A stretch of DNA of 64,000 nucleotides from Candidatus Paraprochloron terpiosi LD05 (GTDB lineage: Bacteria > Cyanobacteriota > Cyanobacteriia > Cyanobacteriales > Prochloraceae), in the NCBI GenBank assembly GCA_018141785.1, contig CP073341.1, forward strand, positions 2,527,422 through 2,591,421, in the 5' to 3' direction. Positions 10,008 to 18,378 of the stretch are shown here, in pieces. Position 1 is the first letter of the stretch. Every line of letters begins with the position of its first letter. The translations under genes were made by a program, and so were the position numbers. A model generated the notes under the pieces. It saw only the letters and a list, made by a program, of their open reading frames with translations, did no database searches and had not been told where the DNA came from.

Positions 10008-10282
10008 TTTGGCATTATCTGGGCTATCACTATCACCACCAGACAAAAAATTGGGATAATCGTAACGTTGCCCCAGAGTGGCGCTCCCGGTACCCAGAAC
10101 CGCCAGATTTTATCGCCAATCGTCCCCCCACAGTGCAACTTACTCGTTCGATTCCTAAAGAAAATAAACAACTCTTAAAGGAAAAATTGGGCTTCAAAGG
10201 CTATAAAATCGGGGAATTCGGTCCGCGACAAACTCGTCGGGCTACAATTGCAAATTGGTTGTTGACAAAAATGGAAAAGTGA
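9980..10282 (+). pseudogene. C-terminal fragment of an unrecognised protein
   Basis: A different frame from the decarboxylase fragment is open from 9980 to a TGA at 10280-10282, about 100 codons. It reads like real protein (HDSTVNELVWHYLGYHYHH, then WDNRNVAPEWRSRYPEPPDF, then [20 protein letters not shown]). There is no start codon at its head and it begins exactly where the decarboxylase homology ends, so it is probably the tail of a second gene fused by deletion. I do not recognise the family. It ends a few bases into the upstream leader of bioF. Confidence 0.5.
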
Positions 10283-10317
10283 GTATACAATATAAAACAT
10301 ACCCCATCCCCCTCCCA

Positions 10318-10349
10318 GAAACCCCCCCTATCACCTCAGGGGGGGTTTC
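10318..10349. terminator. Strong 11-bp hairpin ahead of bioF
   Basis: GAAACCCCCCC and GGGGGGGTTTC form a perfect 11-bp stem around a 10-base loop. It follows the truncated gene ending at 10282 and precedes the likely bioF start at 10375. Only three Ts follow the plus-strand stem, so it may be a terminator, an attenuator or a repeat-type palindrome. Confidence 0.5.
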
Positions 10350-10374
10350 CCTTGGAAAGGATCCCTACTCCTGG

Positions 10375-11541
10375 ATGGAAAAATCCCTGGCCACGATTCA
10401 CCGCGCCCACTGGTATCGCTCGGTGCGCACTATTACTGGGTTACCTGGAGCTGTGGTAGAATTAGAAGGACGTCGGCTGATTAATTTTGCCAGCAACGAC
10501 TATTTAGGTTTAGCAGGAGACCCTCGTCTCATCGCTGCTGCCACTGCTGCAACCCAAGAATTGGGAACGGGAAGTACTGGTTCTCGCCTGCTCAGCGGAC
10601 ATCGAAAATTGCATCAGCAGTTAGAAAGGGCGATCGCCTCTCTGAAACAAACAGAAGATGCTCTCGTTTTTAGTTCCGGTTATCTGGCTAATATGGGTAC
10701 TATCGCTGCTGTAGTAGGCGAACGGGATCTCATTCTCGCTGACCAATACAACCACTCCAGTCTCAAAAATGGCGCTAAACTAAGCGGGGCGACGGTTTTA
10801 AATTACCTGCACTGCAACCTAGAAGACCTGCAAACCAAACTAGAAGGACAGCGATCCCAATACCGTCGCTGTCTGATTGTGAGCGATAGTGTCTTTAGTA
10901 TGGATGGGGACTTATGTCCACTGCCAGAATTACTAACTTTGGCTGAGACTTTTGACTCCATGGTGCTGATAGACGAAGCCCACGCTACTGGGGTCATGGG
11001 AGCAACTGGGGCGGGTTGTGTGGAACATTATGGATGTACTAAAAGTAACTTAATTCAAGTTGGTACTCTGAGTAAAGCATTGGGAAGTATGGGTGGGTAT
11101 GTAGCAGGAACCGCTACCTTAATTGATTTTCTCCGCAACCGCGCTCCTACCTGGATTTATACAACTGCTCTCACTCCTGCTGATACGGGGGCTGCTCTTG
11201 AGGCGATTAAAATATTAACCCAAGAACCTCAACTAATAAAGAAGTTAAGAAAGAATTTTGTTTTACTTAAGAAAAGTTTATCTAACTTGGATATCATTCC
11301 ATCAGAATCAGCTATTGTTTGTGTAAGGATGAAAAATGCTTCCGACGCGCTGGCTACAGCCGAGAGACTAAAAACAGCAGTTATTTTTGCCCCTGCTATT
11401 CGTCCCCCTACAGTCCCCACCAGTCGTATTCGCATTTCGGTTATGGCAACTCACTCCCCGGAGCATATTCAGCAATTAGTGGAAGAATTAAACCACAGAG
11501 GCACAGAGGACACAGAGAAAGATAAGAGAGGAATTTCGTAG
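10375..11541 (+). CDS. bioF: 8-amino-7-oxononanoate synthase BioF
   Basis: A PLP-dependent alpha-oxoamine synthase that joins pimeloyl-thioester and alanine in biotin synthesis. Seen: [11 protein letters not shown], the glycine-rich [19 protein letters not shown], the cofactor-contacting [10 protein letters not shown], and the PLP-lysine region [16 protein letters not shown]. The frame is open upstream to a TTG at 10255 and a GTG at 10279; family-like residues DPYSW just before this ATG suggest the original start lay slightly upstream, but the hairpin at 10318-10349 makes a very early start unlikely. The last ~16 residues ([16 protein letters not shown]) are read from a dispersed repeat, so the native C-terminus has been replaced by repeat-encoded residues. 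Confidence 0.92.
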   Translation: MEKSLATIHRAHWYRSVRTITGLPGAVVELEGRRLINFASNDYLGLAGDPRLIAAATAATQELGTGSTGSRLLSGHRKLHQQLERAIASLKQTEDALVFSSGYLANMGTIAAVVGERDLILADQYNHSSLKNGAKLSGATVLNYLHCNLEDLQTKLEGQRSQYRRCLIVSDSVFSMDGDLCPLPELLTLAETFDSMVLIDEAHATGVMGATGAGCVEHYGCTKSNLIQVGTLSKALGSMGGYVAGTATLIDFLRNRAPTWIYTTALTPADTGAALEAIKILTQEPQLIKKLRKNFVLLKKSLSNLDIIPSESAIVCVRMKNASDALATAERLKTAVIFAPAIRPPTVPTSRIRISVMATHSPEHIQQLVEELNHRGTEDTEKDKRGIS

Positions 11542-11561
11542 GGTGGGCATTGCCCACCTAC
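11538..11561. repeat. Dispersed GTAGGGTGGGCA palindrome
   Basis: GTAGGGTGGGCA is followed at once by its near-complement TGCCCACCTAC, just after the bioF stop. Related palindromes occur at 15922-15947 and, as a half-site, at 57069-57090, so this is a dispersed element that may also act as a transcript-end hairpin. Confidence 0.6.
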
Positions 11562-11591
11562 ACTGGTGTGGTGGACAAGCCCATAAGTGTT

Positions 11592-12728
11592 TCAAAATAG
11601 TACCAGTTGTTGAGTATGGAAGGGAAATTGCTCAGAAGTATCAATGCTTTTGAGAGCCTGGAGTATATTTTCTGCTAGTCTACGGGCAAACTCAACTGGG
11701 ACAGCGTTACCAATCTGTTGGTGAATATCTCTCTTATTGGCACCTAAAAACTTCCAATAATCTGGGAAAGTTTGTAACCGTGCATATTCGCGGTGGGTAA
11801 ATGGACGTAAACGAGATGCACTTATACGCCATAAGGTTACTTTAGCATTGGCATTGCGAATATGCTTCCCATGGACACGATCTTTAGGTTGTCGGTGGGC
11901 TTGCACATTACCCTGTGCCCAACCCCAAACAGTTGCTGTATCAATTGCTGGGAATGGTTCATCATAGCCACGGACAGGATGTCCATCCGATGCAGTGCGA
12001 GAGAAGCGAACGGGATAAACTAACTCATCAAGAGCAAAAGGTAAACCAGTTTCCTGATGAACTGCACTTTGGAACCCCCAAACTGGCTCATGGTTTGGAA
12101 GTGAGGGTATGGATTGATGATTGTTGGCAAGATGGAATAAAAATGGACGAATCGTTGTCACTGAAGAGTCTGGTTGTGGTAGACAGTAACAAGAGGGTGG
12201 TTTATCATAAAAGGCAACGAAGACAATTCTTCGGCGTGTTTGAGGAACCCCAAAATGACACATTTTAAATACGTCATGGAAAACGGTGTAGCCACACTGC
12301 TCCAAATCATTGGTAATTTGTAATGAAAATGACTTGCCAGTTTCAGGAGATTTCATTGTCCGAAGATTGAGGACGTTCTCAATAACAATGACACGAGGTC
12401 TACTTTCTTTCCCTATTCGTACAACCTGTTTATACAATTGATTGCGAGGATCTGCATCTTGTCGATTGCCACCAAGAGAGAACCCTTGACAGGGCACTCC
12501 CGCAAGTAAAACATCTGGTGTATTATTTCTTGTTAATGAAAAATCATGAAGGTCTGCTTGGGAAACTAACCAATCAGGACGATTGTGAGTAAGGGTTTGA
12601 ATCGCCCATGGATTGCTATCCATTGATTGCTGATGACGAAATCCGGCAAGTTCAAAACCCAAGTCAAGACCACCTGCTCCTGAACAAAGACCTATGAAAG
12701 TGAAGTTACGTGCTGTATCTATTTTCAT
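11592..12728 (-). CDS. DNA (cytosine-5) methyltransferase of a type II R-M system
   Basis: A C5-cytosine methyltransferase that protects host DNA from the endonuclease encoded just upstream. Motif I FIGLCSGAGGLDLGFELAGF, motif IV with the catalytic PCQGFSLGG, motif VI IENV, motif VIII QTRRRIVFVAF, motif IX region RLQTFPDYW and motif X QIGNAVPVEFA are all present and in order; the variable target-recognition region lies between VIII and IX. An upstream ATG at 12749 is possible, but the ATG at 12728 sits in a TGATG overlap with the endonuclease stop and begins seven codons closer to motif I, so it is preferred. Target sequence cannot be read from the protein. Confidence 0.93.
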   Translation of the reverse strand: MKIDTARNFTFIGLCSGAGGLDLGFELAGFRHQQSMDSNPWAIQTLTHNRPDWLVSQADLHDFSLTRNNTPDVLLAGVPCQGFSLGGNRQDADPRNQLYKQVVRIGKESRPRVIVIENVLNLRTMKSPETGKSFSLQITNDLEQCGYTVFHDVFKMCHFGVPQTRRRIVFVAFYDKPPSCYCLPQPDSSVTTIRPFLFHLANNHQSIPSLPNHEPVWGFQSAVHQETGLPFALDELVYPVRFSRTASDGHPVRGYDEPFPAIDTATVWGWAQGNVQAHRQPKDRVHGKHIRNANAKVTLWRISASRLRPFTHREYARLQTFPDYWKFLGANKRDIHQQIGNAVPVEFARRLAENILQALKSIDTSEQFPFHTQQLVLF

Positions 12729-13513
12729 CAAGTGCTCAACTCCTTGCAAAGCTTTACCTCTGGACCGACAACATTTTTGGGGCGATAGGCACGAAATCTA
12801 TGTTGAAAACCAGCAGAGGGGTTATCACTGTAAGTTACACTTAATTCATTAGTGGTCAAATCAAATCTGTAGCCAGTCATTAACTGATCTGCCTCAGTGC
12901 GCGTAATCTCACCGACCGTTTCTATGGAATCTGGGACAGACCACTGGACTGGTAAAAGAAGGGTAATTTGTCTCTGGACTCCTTCAAGGAGTCCAAACGG
13001 GGTGGGTGCTACATACATCTTGCGGTCACGAAGTAATATATCACCGTAACTTCCCATGCCGCGAACACTTTTATTTTGATGTACATAGTCATTTTCAGCA
13101 TTTAGAAACGATCCATGACATAAGACCAAATCGTGAACACTGTAACGGTTGGAAGAAGGTTGAGAAGGATAACGTCCAAATACATAAATGATGTTTCGAC
13201 CTCGGTACACCCCATGGGGAATCTGGCTATTGCAATCATAATCATTAACCCGCCCAGGAAAGCCGAGCCCTTTAATTTCATACCCAAGGGGATGATGGAC
13301 TAGGCGAAAATCGGGATAGGTATTACGACCAGGTTCATCAAAGTCAACCCCTTGGGATTCTAACCTCGATTTGAACCAGTTCTGAAATGGGAATTCTTTA
13401 TCTTGGCGGGACTCACGCTCGATCAGCGCACCCTCATGGATTGCTTCGTAACAAGTTATGAGCATTGATGCAACTTCAGTACTGAGGGCTGCAAAGTCTT
13501 GGGCTTCAGGCAT
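12728..13513 (-). CDS. Putative type II restriction endonuclease (PD-(D/E)XK)
   Basis: The gene partner of the adjacent C5 methyltransferase. The protein has a candidate PD-(D/E)XK active site, YPDF followed nine to ten residues later by YEIKG, around residues 90-105, in an otherwise unfamiliar sequence of ~261 residues. No closer family can be named. The stop overlaps the methyltransferase start (TGATG), so the methyltransferase is translated from the same message. I chose ATG 13513 (MPEAQDF) over the upstream ATG at 13534 because the latter overlaps the broken cNMP-binding gene. Function is inferred from context plus the nuclease motif. Confidence 0.72.
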   Translation of the reverse strand: MPEAQDFAALSTEVASMLITCYEAIHEGALIERESRQDKEFPFQNWFKSRLESQGVDFDEPGRNTYPDFRLVHHPLGYEIKGLGFPGRVNDYDCNSQIPHGVYRGRNIIYVFGRYPSQPSSNRYSVHDLVLCHGSFLNAENDYVHQNKSVRGMGSYGDILLRDRKMYVAPTPFGLLEGVQRQITLLLPVQWSVPDSIETVGEITRTEADQLMTGYRFDLTTNELSVTYSDNPSAGFQHRFRAYRPKNVVGPEVKLCKELST

Positions 13514-13779
13514 AAGGGCTATCCACAATAACACTGGTAACTGTTTGGGGTATATTTAACAGTACTCCGATTTCCCCCAAAACAGAATCTTTGCCGCATA
13601 TTGCTAACTGTTGAGCGTCTTTCCCTTTAATTACCTCAGCTTCCCCTTCCAGCAGCAGCAGAAGAGTATCACTTGGGGAGCATTCTTCCAAAAGAATATC
13701 TCCTTGAGCAACCTCTAAGACACTTCCTGCTTCCGAGACTGGTTTCCTTCAAAACTGCTGGTAAATCTTCAATTGCCAT
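13506..13779 (-). pseudogene. Truncated, frameshifted cyclic-nucleotide-binding domain gene
   Basis: The ATG at 13779 opens MAIEDLPAVLKET; the frame then shifts near 13742 and continues as EAGSVLEVAQGDILLEECSP and onward to GKDSVLGEIGVLLNIPQTVT. GEIGVLLN matches the GE-x-A/G-LL core of cNMP-binding domains. The frame ends at 13506 right after VTSVIV, losing the phosphate-binding cassette Arg and the rest of the beta-roll. The end coincides with the start of the R-M endonuclease gene, which suggests that acquisition of the R-M pair truncated this gene. Confidence 0.65.
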
Positions 13780-13788
13780 TCTTTTTTA

Positions 13789-13817
13789 ACCGCAGATGAA
13801 CGCAGATGAACGCAGAT
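13789..13817. repeat. Tandem CGCAGATGAA repeat
   Basis: The unit CGCAGATGAA occurs nearly three times in a row just upstream of the oligopeptidase gene. The same short motif recurs near 51573 and, as its complement, near 36290, so it is a dispersed repeat of this genome. Confidence 0.7.
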
Positions 13818-13857
13818 TTTTGTATGATATCATAGATGAATCTAGGAGTTTGTGTAG

Positions 13858-15918
13858 ATGGAAGCAATTGAATCAAATCCTTTACTAATTGGGAAAGGAT
13901 TACCTCCCTTCGAGAAAATTGAAGCCAAACATGTGGTTCCGGCGTTGGAGCAACTGCTGGGAGAATTAGAAACAGAATTAAGGGACTTGGAATCACGGTA
14001 CAGCTCCACTTGGACTGGTTTAGTGGCACCTTTAACTAAGCTGGAAGAGCGCCTAAATTGGACTTGGGGTATTGTGAGTCATTTAATGGGGGTAAAAAAT
14101 AGTCCACAATTGCGGGAAGCTTACGAAACGGTACAGCCTCAAGTGGTGAAGTTCTACAATAAACTCAGTCAAAGCCAACCCCTTCACCAAGGTTTTATCG
14201 CTTTGCGGGAATCGGAAAGTTGGGGATCTCTCGCTTCGGCACAACAGCGAATCGTAATCGGGGCGATTCGAGATGGGGAATTATCCGGGGTAGGGCTGAC
14301 AGGGAAGAAAAAAGAACGGTTTAACGAAATTCAATTGGAATTGGCAGAGCTTTCCACGAAGTTTTCCAACAACGTTCTCGACGCCACCAAAGCTTTTCAA
14401 TTGAAACTCACGAAGGAGGAAGAAGTAGATGGTTTACCTCCTAGTAGCCTCAGTTTAGCAGCTCAAGCAGCTATTGATGCTGGTTTTGAGAATGCCGCTC
14501 CTGAAACAGGACCTTGGATCATTACCCTAGACTATCCCAGCTATATCCCTTTTATGAAATATAGCACCAACAGTCAATTGCGGGAGCAGCTATATAAAGC
14601 TTTCGTTACCAGAGCTGGTGGCGGAGACTTAGATAATCATCCCCTCATAGACAGGATATTGGAACTGCGTCAGGAAAAAGCCACTATCTTGGGCTTTGAG
14701 AGTTATGCTCAATTGAGTCTGGCTCGGAAAATGGCTCCTAATGTGGAAGCAGTAGAAGAATTGCTGGAAGAATTGCGAGGGGTTAGTTATCATGCTGCTG
14801 AGGCAGAATTAGCCCAATTAAAAGCTTTTGCAGGGAATGAGGATTTAAAACATTGGGATATTAGTTTTTGGGCAGAAAAACAGCGAGAAGCCAAATTTGC
14901 CTTTAATGCGGAGGAGTTACGTCCTTATTTTCCCCTCCCTCAAGTATTGCAGGGGTTGTTTGATTTGGCAAACCAGCTCTTTGGTGTCACTATTACCCCC
15001 GCAGAGCAAAAAGCACCAGTTTGGCACCCCGACGTGAGCTATTTTCAAATCCAAGACGAAACTGACGCTATCATCGCCTATTTCTATCTGGATCCCTACA
15101 GTCGTCCCCAAGAAAAGCGGGGTGGTGCTTGGATGAATGATTGCATTGGACGGGCTAAGTTCCAAGAGGAAGTAAGACTCCCCGTCGCTTATTTAATCTG
15201 TAACCAAACCCCTCCTCTAGGAGATCAACCCAGTTTGATGACTTTCTCAGAAGTTGAAATCCTCTTCCACGAGTTTGGTCACGGTTTACAGCATATGCTC
15301 ACCCAAGTAGACTATCCTGAGGCTGCGGGAATTAATAATATTGAATGGGATGCAGTGGAATTGCCCAGCCAGTTTATGGAAAACTGGTGTTACCATCGCC
15401 CCACCCTCTTCGCTATGGCTAAACATTACGAAACGGGAGAAACTCTACCAGAGCATTACTATGACAAATTATTGGCAGCCAAGAATTATATGAGCGGTTC
15501 TGGGATGTTGCGCCAACTCTATTTTAGCCAAGTGGATCTGGAGTTACACCACCGTTATGAACCTTCAGGAGAAGAAACTCCCAGTGAGGTGAGGGAAAGG
15601 GTAGCAAAAACTACTACAGTCATGGCTCCTTTAGCGGAAGACGCCTTCCTTTGTTCTTTTGGTCATATTTTTGCCGGGGGCTACGCTGCCGGGTATTATA
15701 GTTATAAATGGGCAGAAGTCCTCAGTGCTGATGCTTTTGCTGCTTTTGAGGAAGTTGGGTTGGATTCTGAAGAGGCTATGACATCTACCGGAAGGCGTTT
15801 CCGCGATACAGTCCTCGCTTTAGGGGGTAGTGAGCATCCTATGGAAGTATTTAAAGCCTTCCGAGGAAGGGAACCCCAAACGGAACCTTTACTCAGACAT
15901 AGTGGTTTGGTTCCTTAA
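13858..15918 (+). CDS. M3-family zinc oligopeptidase (oligopeptidase A-like)
   Basis: A 686-residue cytoplasmic metallopeptidase of family M3 that cleaves short peptides, including released signal peptides and protein-turnover products. The zinc site HEFGHGLQHM lies near residue 467 with the downstream Glu region EWDAVELPSQFMENWCY, both typical of the OpdA/PrlC branch; the tail GHIFAGGYAAGYYSYKWAEVL is also diagnostic. The length matches the ~680 residues usual for PrlC. It stands as a single gene between a CGCAGATGAA repeat and a palindromic repeat. No signal peptide is seen. Confidence 0.93.
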   Translation: MEAIESNPLLIGKGLPPFEKIEAKHVVPALEQLLGELETELRDLESRYSSTWTGLVAPLTKLEERLNWTWGIVSHLMGVKNSPQLREAYETVQPQVVKFYNKLSQSQPLHQGFIALRESESWGSLASAQQRIVIGAIRDGELSGVGLTGKKKERFNEIQLELAELSTKFSNNVLDATKAFQLKLTKEEEVDGLPPSSLSLAAQAAIDAGFENAAPETGPWIITLDYPSYIPFMKYSTNSQLREQLYKAFVTRAGGGDLDNHPLIDRILELRQEKATILGFESYAQLSLARKMAPNVEAVEELLEELRGVSYHAAEAELAQLKAFAGNEDLKHWDISFWAEKQREAKFAFNAEELRPYFPLPQVLQGLFDLANQLFGVTITPAEQKAPVWHPDVSYFQIQDETDAIIAYFYLDPYSRPQEKRGGAWMNDCIGRAKFQEEVRLPVAYLICNQTPPLGDQPSLMTFSEVEILFHEFGHGLQHMLTQVDYPEAAGINNIEWDAVELPSQFMENWCYHRPTLFAMAKHYETGETLPEHYYDKLLAAKNYMSGSGMLRQLYFSQVDLELHHRYEPSGEETPSEVRERVAKTTTVMAPLAEDAFLCSFGHIFAGGYAAGYYSYKWAEVLSADAFAAFEEVGLDSEEAMTSTGRRFRDTVLALGGSEHPMEVFKAFRGREPQTEPLLRHSGLVP

Positions 15919-15921
15919 TCT

Positions 15922-15947
15922 GGTAGGGTGGGTATCGCCCACTACCC
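15922..15947. repeat. Dispersed GTAGGGTGGG palindrome, second copy
   Basis: GTAGGGTGGGTATCGCCCAC followed by TACCC begins a few bases after the oligopeptidase stop. It is related to the palindrome after bioF and could fold into a hairpin at the transcript end. Confidence 0.55.
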
Positions 15948-15968
15948 TCTGTATCTCGCCCACCAATA

Positions 15969-16247
15969 TCATTCTGGTTTTTGAGTTGATAATTCATCCA
16001 CCAATGTCCAAAATTCATCAGACTTAAGACCCCCATCTTGATTGAGACTAACTTTAGATTGGGTGATAATATGGTGAAATTTAGTATTATTGGCTAACAT
16101 CATTCTTTCTAGCTCATCTGGGTCTACTATAATATTCACAGCAGCTATTGCTTTTCCCTGGTCTGTAATTAAAATTTGCTCATCAGTAGATTGATGCAAG
16201 TAAGTATCCAAATTATCCTTGATTTCACCCAAAGTTACGAGTTTCAT
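15969..16247 (-). CDS. Phd/YefM-family antitoxin
   Basis: A 92-residue protein opening MKLVTLGEIKDNLDTYLHQS and continuing EQILITDQGKAIAAVNII, the DNA-binding N-terminal fold of Phd/YefM antitoxins, with a C-terminal tail that would wrap the toxin. In working systems it neutralises a RelE/ParE- or PIN-type toxin and represses its own operon. Here the start overlaps by four bases (ATGA) the stop of a toxin gene that is itself frameshifted and truncated, so the antitoxin is now effectively an orphan. Confidence 0.82.
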   Translation of the reverse strand: MKLVTLGEIKDNLDTYLHQSTDEQILITDQGKAIAAVNIIVDPDELERMMLANNTKFHHIITQSKVSLNQDGGLKSDEFWTLVDELSTQKPE

Positions 16248-16455
16248 AGTTCAACTTTCTCTCCTGCTATAAATAACTGGTTCCCTATTTTAATCCCAAT
16301 GGCCAAGATATAAACCTCATAGGTTGCAGAATTAGTCTCATAAAACACTCGAAACTCATTCCTGGCTCCCAGCTGCGAATATGGTCGTAAAGGTTTGCGG
16401 TTGCGAGTTTTGACTTCTGGCTCAACTGGTTCTCTATTTCTGTGCTAATATAAGG
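16244..16455 (-). pseudogene. Broken RelE-like toxin gene upstream of the Phd antitoxin
   Basis: Two frames together give a toxin-like protein: YISTEIENQL in one frame, then EPEVKTRNRKPLRPYSQLG and NEFRVFYETNSATYEVYILA, ending IGNQLFIAGEKVEL, in another. The TRNRKPLRP and FRVFYE motifs match RelE-superfamily toxins. The frame change is near 16421-16432. Upstream the frame runs into a dispersed CGCAAAGG repeat (16462-16492) that has replaced the N-terminus. The TGA at 16244-16246 overlaps the antitoxin ATG, so this was a toxin-first operon. Not expected to be functional. Confidence 0.68.
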
Positions 16456-16461
16456 AAAATA

Positions 16462-16492
16462 TCTCGCGCAAAGGCGCAAAGGCGCAAAGGAC
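16462..16492. repeat. Dispersed TCGCGCAAAGGCGCAAAGG repeat
   Basis: Tandem GGCGCAAA units (TCGCGCAAAGGCGCAAAGG, extended by one more unit). Variants occur at 23550, 25718, 58508, 58979 and 60016. Here it replaces the 5' end of the toxin gene. Confidence 0.75.
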
Positions 16493-16511
16493 AGGTATAT
16501 TATAGCTAATA

Positions 16512-17249
16512 TTAGGTTATTCTATCCATCCATTCTTTTCTCACAGACTCAACTGTTTCTTTGCTGTAAAAGTGATTAAAATATTGAGAATCACACATTT
16601 CATTAATATAGTCTAAGGGAAGTTGGATTTTTTCTTTGAAAAGTTTATAAGTCTCTGCATACTCCTTTTGAGCACCAATATTGGTATTGTTGAGTTTAAA
16701 GTTAATGATTACCAGAAATTTTTCTACCGCTTTAATTTTCTTTTCATCACTTATTTCCGAGCGCATCACTAAAAGTTCAATCTTGCCATTCTTATATGTA
16801 GCTATTCCCGATTCGGGAAAAGGTGTCTCATAAACATCTATCCCAAATACATTCAATATTTTTTGCTCAAACCATGAAGAATGCTTATGGTGGGGATGAT
16901 AGGAGAAAAACTTTTCTATTAGCTCTTCCAAAGAAAAATTGTGTTGTGCATATGGTACTCCTGTGCGGTGCTCAAACATTTGAAAGAAATCAGATATATT
17001 GCGACTGATAGGTTCTCGCGTCAGGGATATAATTTTAAGTGGGAGCTGCTTTTTCTCTAAAGATATCATTTTATAAAGTTGACGAACTCGCCAATCTGGA
17101 TAATCCTCTTCCCACCGATGACAGTGAATCACCACGGGAACGTAGCTTATCAAAGAACAATACAGGGAACAAGAACCGACTTTCCCCATTTGATATATAA
17201 GTACAGGGGTAACATTGGAGCGTAAACTCACCCAGAAACGGTATTTCAT
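16512..17249 (-). CDS. Putative capsular polysaccharide synthesis protein (sulfotransferase-like, NKWYS-type)
   Basis: A 245-residue cytoplasmic protein with LIYQMGKVGSCSLYCSL near residue 18, resembling the 5'-phosphosulfate-binding loop of sulfotransferases, and ISLTREPISRNISDFFQ near residue 94, resembling the 3'-phosphate-binding motif. This pattern fits the putative capsular polysaccharide synthesis family. It may transfer sulfate to a surface glycan, but that is inferred from resemblance. No partner lies in the same operon. The frame is intact and AT-rich compared with neighbours, consistent with horizontal origin. Confidence 0.6.
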   Translation of the reverse strand: MKYRFWVSLRSNVTPVLIYQMGKVGSCSLYCSLISYVPVVIHCHRWEEDYPDWRVRQLYKMISLEKKQLPLKIISLTREPISRNISDFFQMFEHRTGVPYAQHNFSLEELIEKFFSYHPHHKHSSWFEQKILNVFGIDVYETPFPESGIATYKNGKIELLVMRSEISDEKKIKAVEKFLVIINFKLNNTNIGAQKEYAETYKLFKEKIQLPLDYINEMCDSQYFNHFYSKETVESVRKEWMDRIT

Positions 17250-17381
17250 GATGATTTGATTCTTGCGGGAGCGTCAACTCCGCCAAATTTTGCTTTCCCG
17301 TATGGTTAAGGGGATAAATTTCACAGTTTCTCTCCTTTGGGCGATAATATTGACAACAAGAACAAACAACAAGTAACAATT

Positions 17382-17795
17382 ATGGGAGAAGTTAGAGCAA
17401 AAGTCAAGCTAACCAATGCATTGGATGAAATGTTAGCACGTCAAGGAAAATTAGCCCAGGAAGGGGTTCGAGTGTACGAAACGGAAGCTATTGTGGATAC
17501 GGGTGCCGTTTGTTCCGTGTTCCAGGTTCACGTAGTGCAAAGCTTGGGTTTAGAAATCAGAAAACAACGAGTTGCGGGTTACGCAGACGGAAGGAAAGAA
17601 GCTGTAGGGGTAACCGACGCTGTACTAATAGAGTGGGAAGGAAGATCTACTGTGGAAGAAGCCCTGGTTTTGGGGGATGAGGTATTAATTGGACAAACGG
17701 TGTTAGAAAAGTTAGATTTGCTGGTAGACTGTAACAAGGATAGATTGATACCCAATCCCGCTAATCCCAATCAACCTGTTAATATGGTCAGATGA
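17382..17795 (+). CDS. Clan AA (retropepsin-like) aspartic protease family protein
   Basis: A small protein of 137 residues with an [12 protein letters not shown] motif carrying the catalytic DTG near residue 36 and a later hydrophobic [20 protein letters not shown], the pattern of single-domain retropepsin-like proteases common in cyanobacteria. Such proteins are thought to act as dimers; targets are unknown. The ATG at 17382 is chosen over an earlier TTG at 17337 because the motif register matches and the earlier start would overlap the divergent sulfotransferase-like gene's leader. The stop overlaps purE by four bases (ATGA). A paralogue lies at 32482-32934. Confidence 0.75.
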   Translation: MGEVRAKVKLTNALDEMLARQGKLAQEGVRVYETEAIVDTGAVCSVFQVHVVQSLGLEIRKQRVAGYADGRKEAVGVTDAVLIEWEGRSTVEEALVLGDEVLIGQTVLEKLDLLVDCNKDRLIPNPANPNQPVNMVR

Positions 17796-18364
17796 GTGAA
17801 AAACAGCCATTAGTTGGTATAATTATGGGTAGCGATTCGGATCTGCCTACAATGGAAGGGGCGATCGCTATTTGCAAGGAATTTGATGTACCTTGGGAGG
17901 TAGCTATTATCTCCGCCCACCGCACTCCCGAAAGAATGGTAATCTACGGCAAAACTGCCCATGAGCGGGGACTAAAAGTAATTATCGCCGGTGCAGGGGG
18001 AGCAGCCCACTTACCCGGAATGGTGGCATCTTTGACTCCTCTGCCGGTTATTGGGGTACCCGTAGCCACCAGACATTTACAAGGTGTGGATTCTCTTTAT
18101 TCTATCGTTCAAATGCCACGAGGTATTCCTGTGGCTACAGTAGCTATTGGCAATGCTCAAAATGCAGGGTTGCTGGCTGTCCAAATTATTGCATCTCATG
18201 ATGGTAAGTTACAAGGTAAAGTGCAACAATATAGGTTAAGTTTAGGGCAGTCTGTGTTAGAAAAGCAAGAGAAATTGGATGAGTTGGGTTATGAGCAATA
18301 TTTAGAAGAAATAGGAACCGCAGAGACGCGGAGGACACAGAGGAAAAAAGATGAGAGAGTTTGA
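17792..18364 (+). CDS. purE: Class I N5-carboxyaminoimidazole ribonucleotide mutase PurE
   Basis: Converts N5-CAIR to CAIR in purine synthesis. Seen: [17 protein letters not shown], the active-site segment [23 protein letters not shown] and [16 protein letters not shown] typical bacterial PurE is 160-175 residues; this one is 190 because the last 15 or so residues ([16 protein letters not shown]) are read from a dispersed CGCAGAGACGCGGAGG repeat that now contributes the stop codon. The ATGA overlap with the aspartic-protease gene points to translational coupling. Confidence 0.95.
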   Translation: MSEKQPLVGIIMGSDSDLPTMEGAIAICKEFDVPWEVAIISAHRTPERMVIYGKTAHERGLKVIIAGAGGAAHLPGMVASLTPLPVIGVPVATRHLQGVDSLYSIVQMPRGIPVATVAIGNAQNAGLLAVQIIASHDGKLQGKVQQYRLSLGQSVLEKQEKLDELGYEQYLEEIGTAETRRTQRKKDERV

Positions 18365-18378
18365 ATGGAGAATAAATT

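Noticed and set aside
12728-12749. Earlier ATG at 12749 as the methyltransferase start
   Set aside because: The ATG at 12728 gives a TGATG overlap with the endonuclease stop and a normal distance to motif I.
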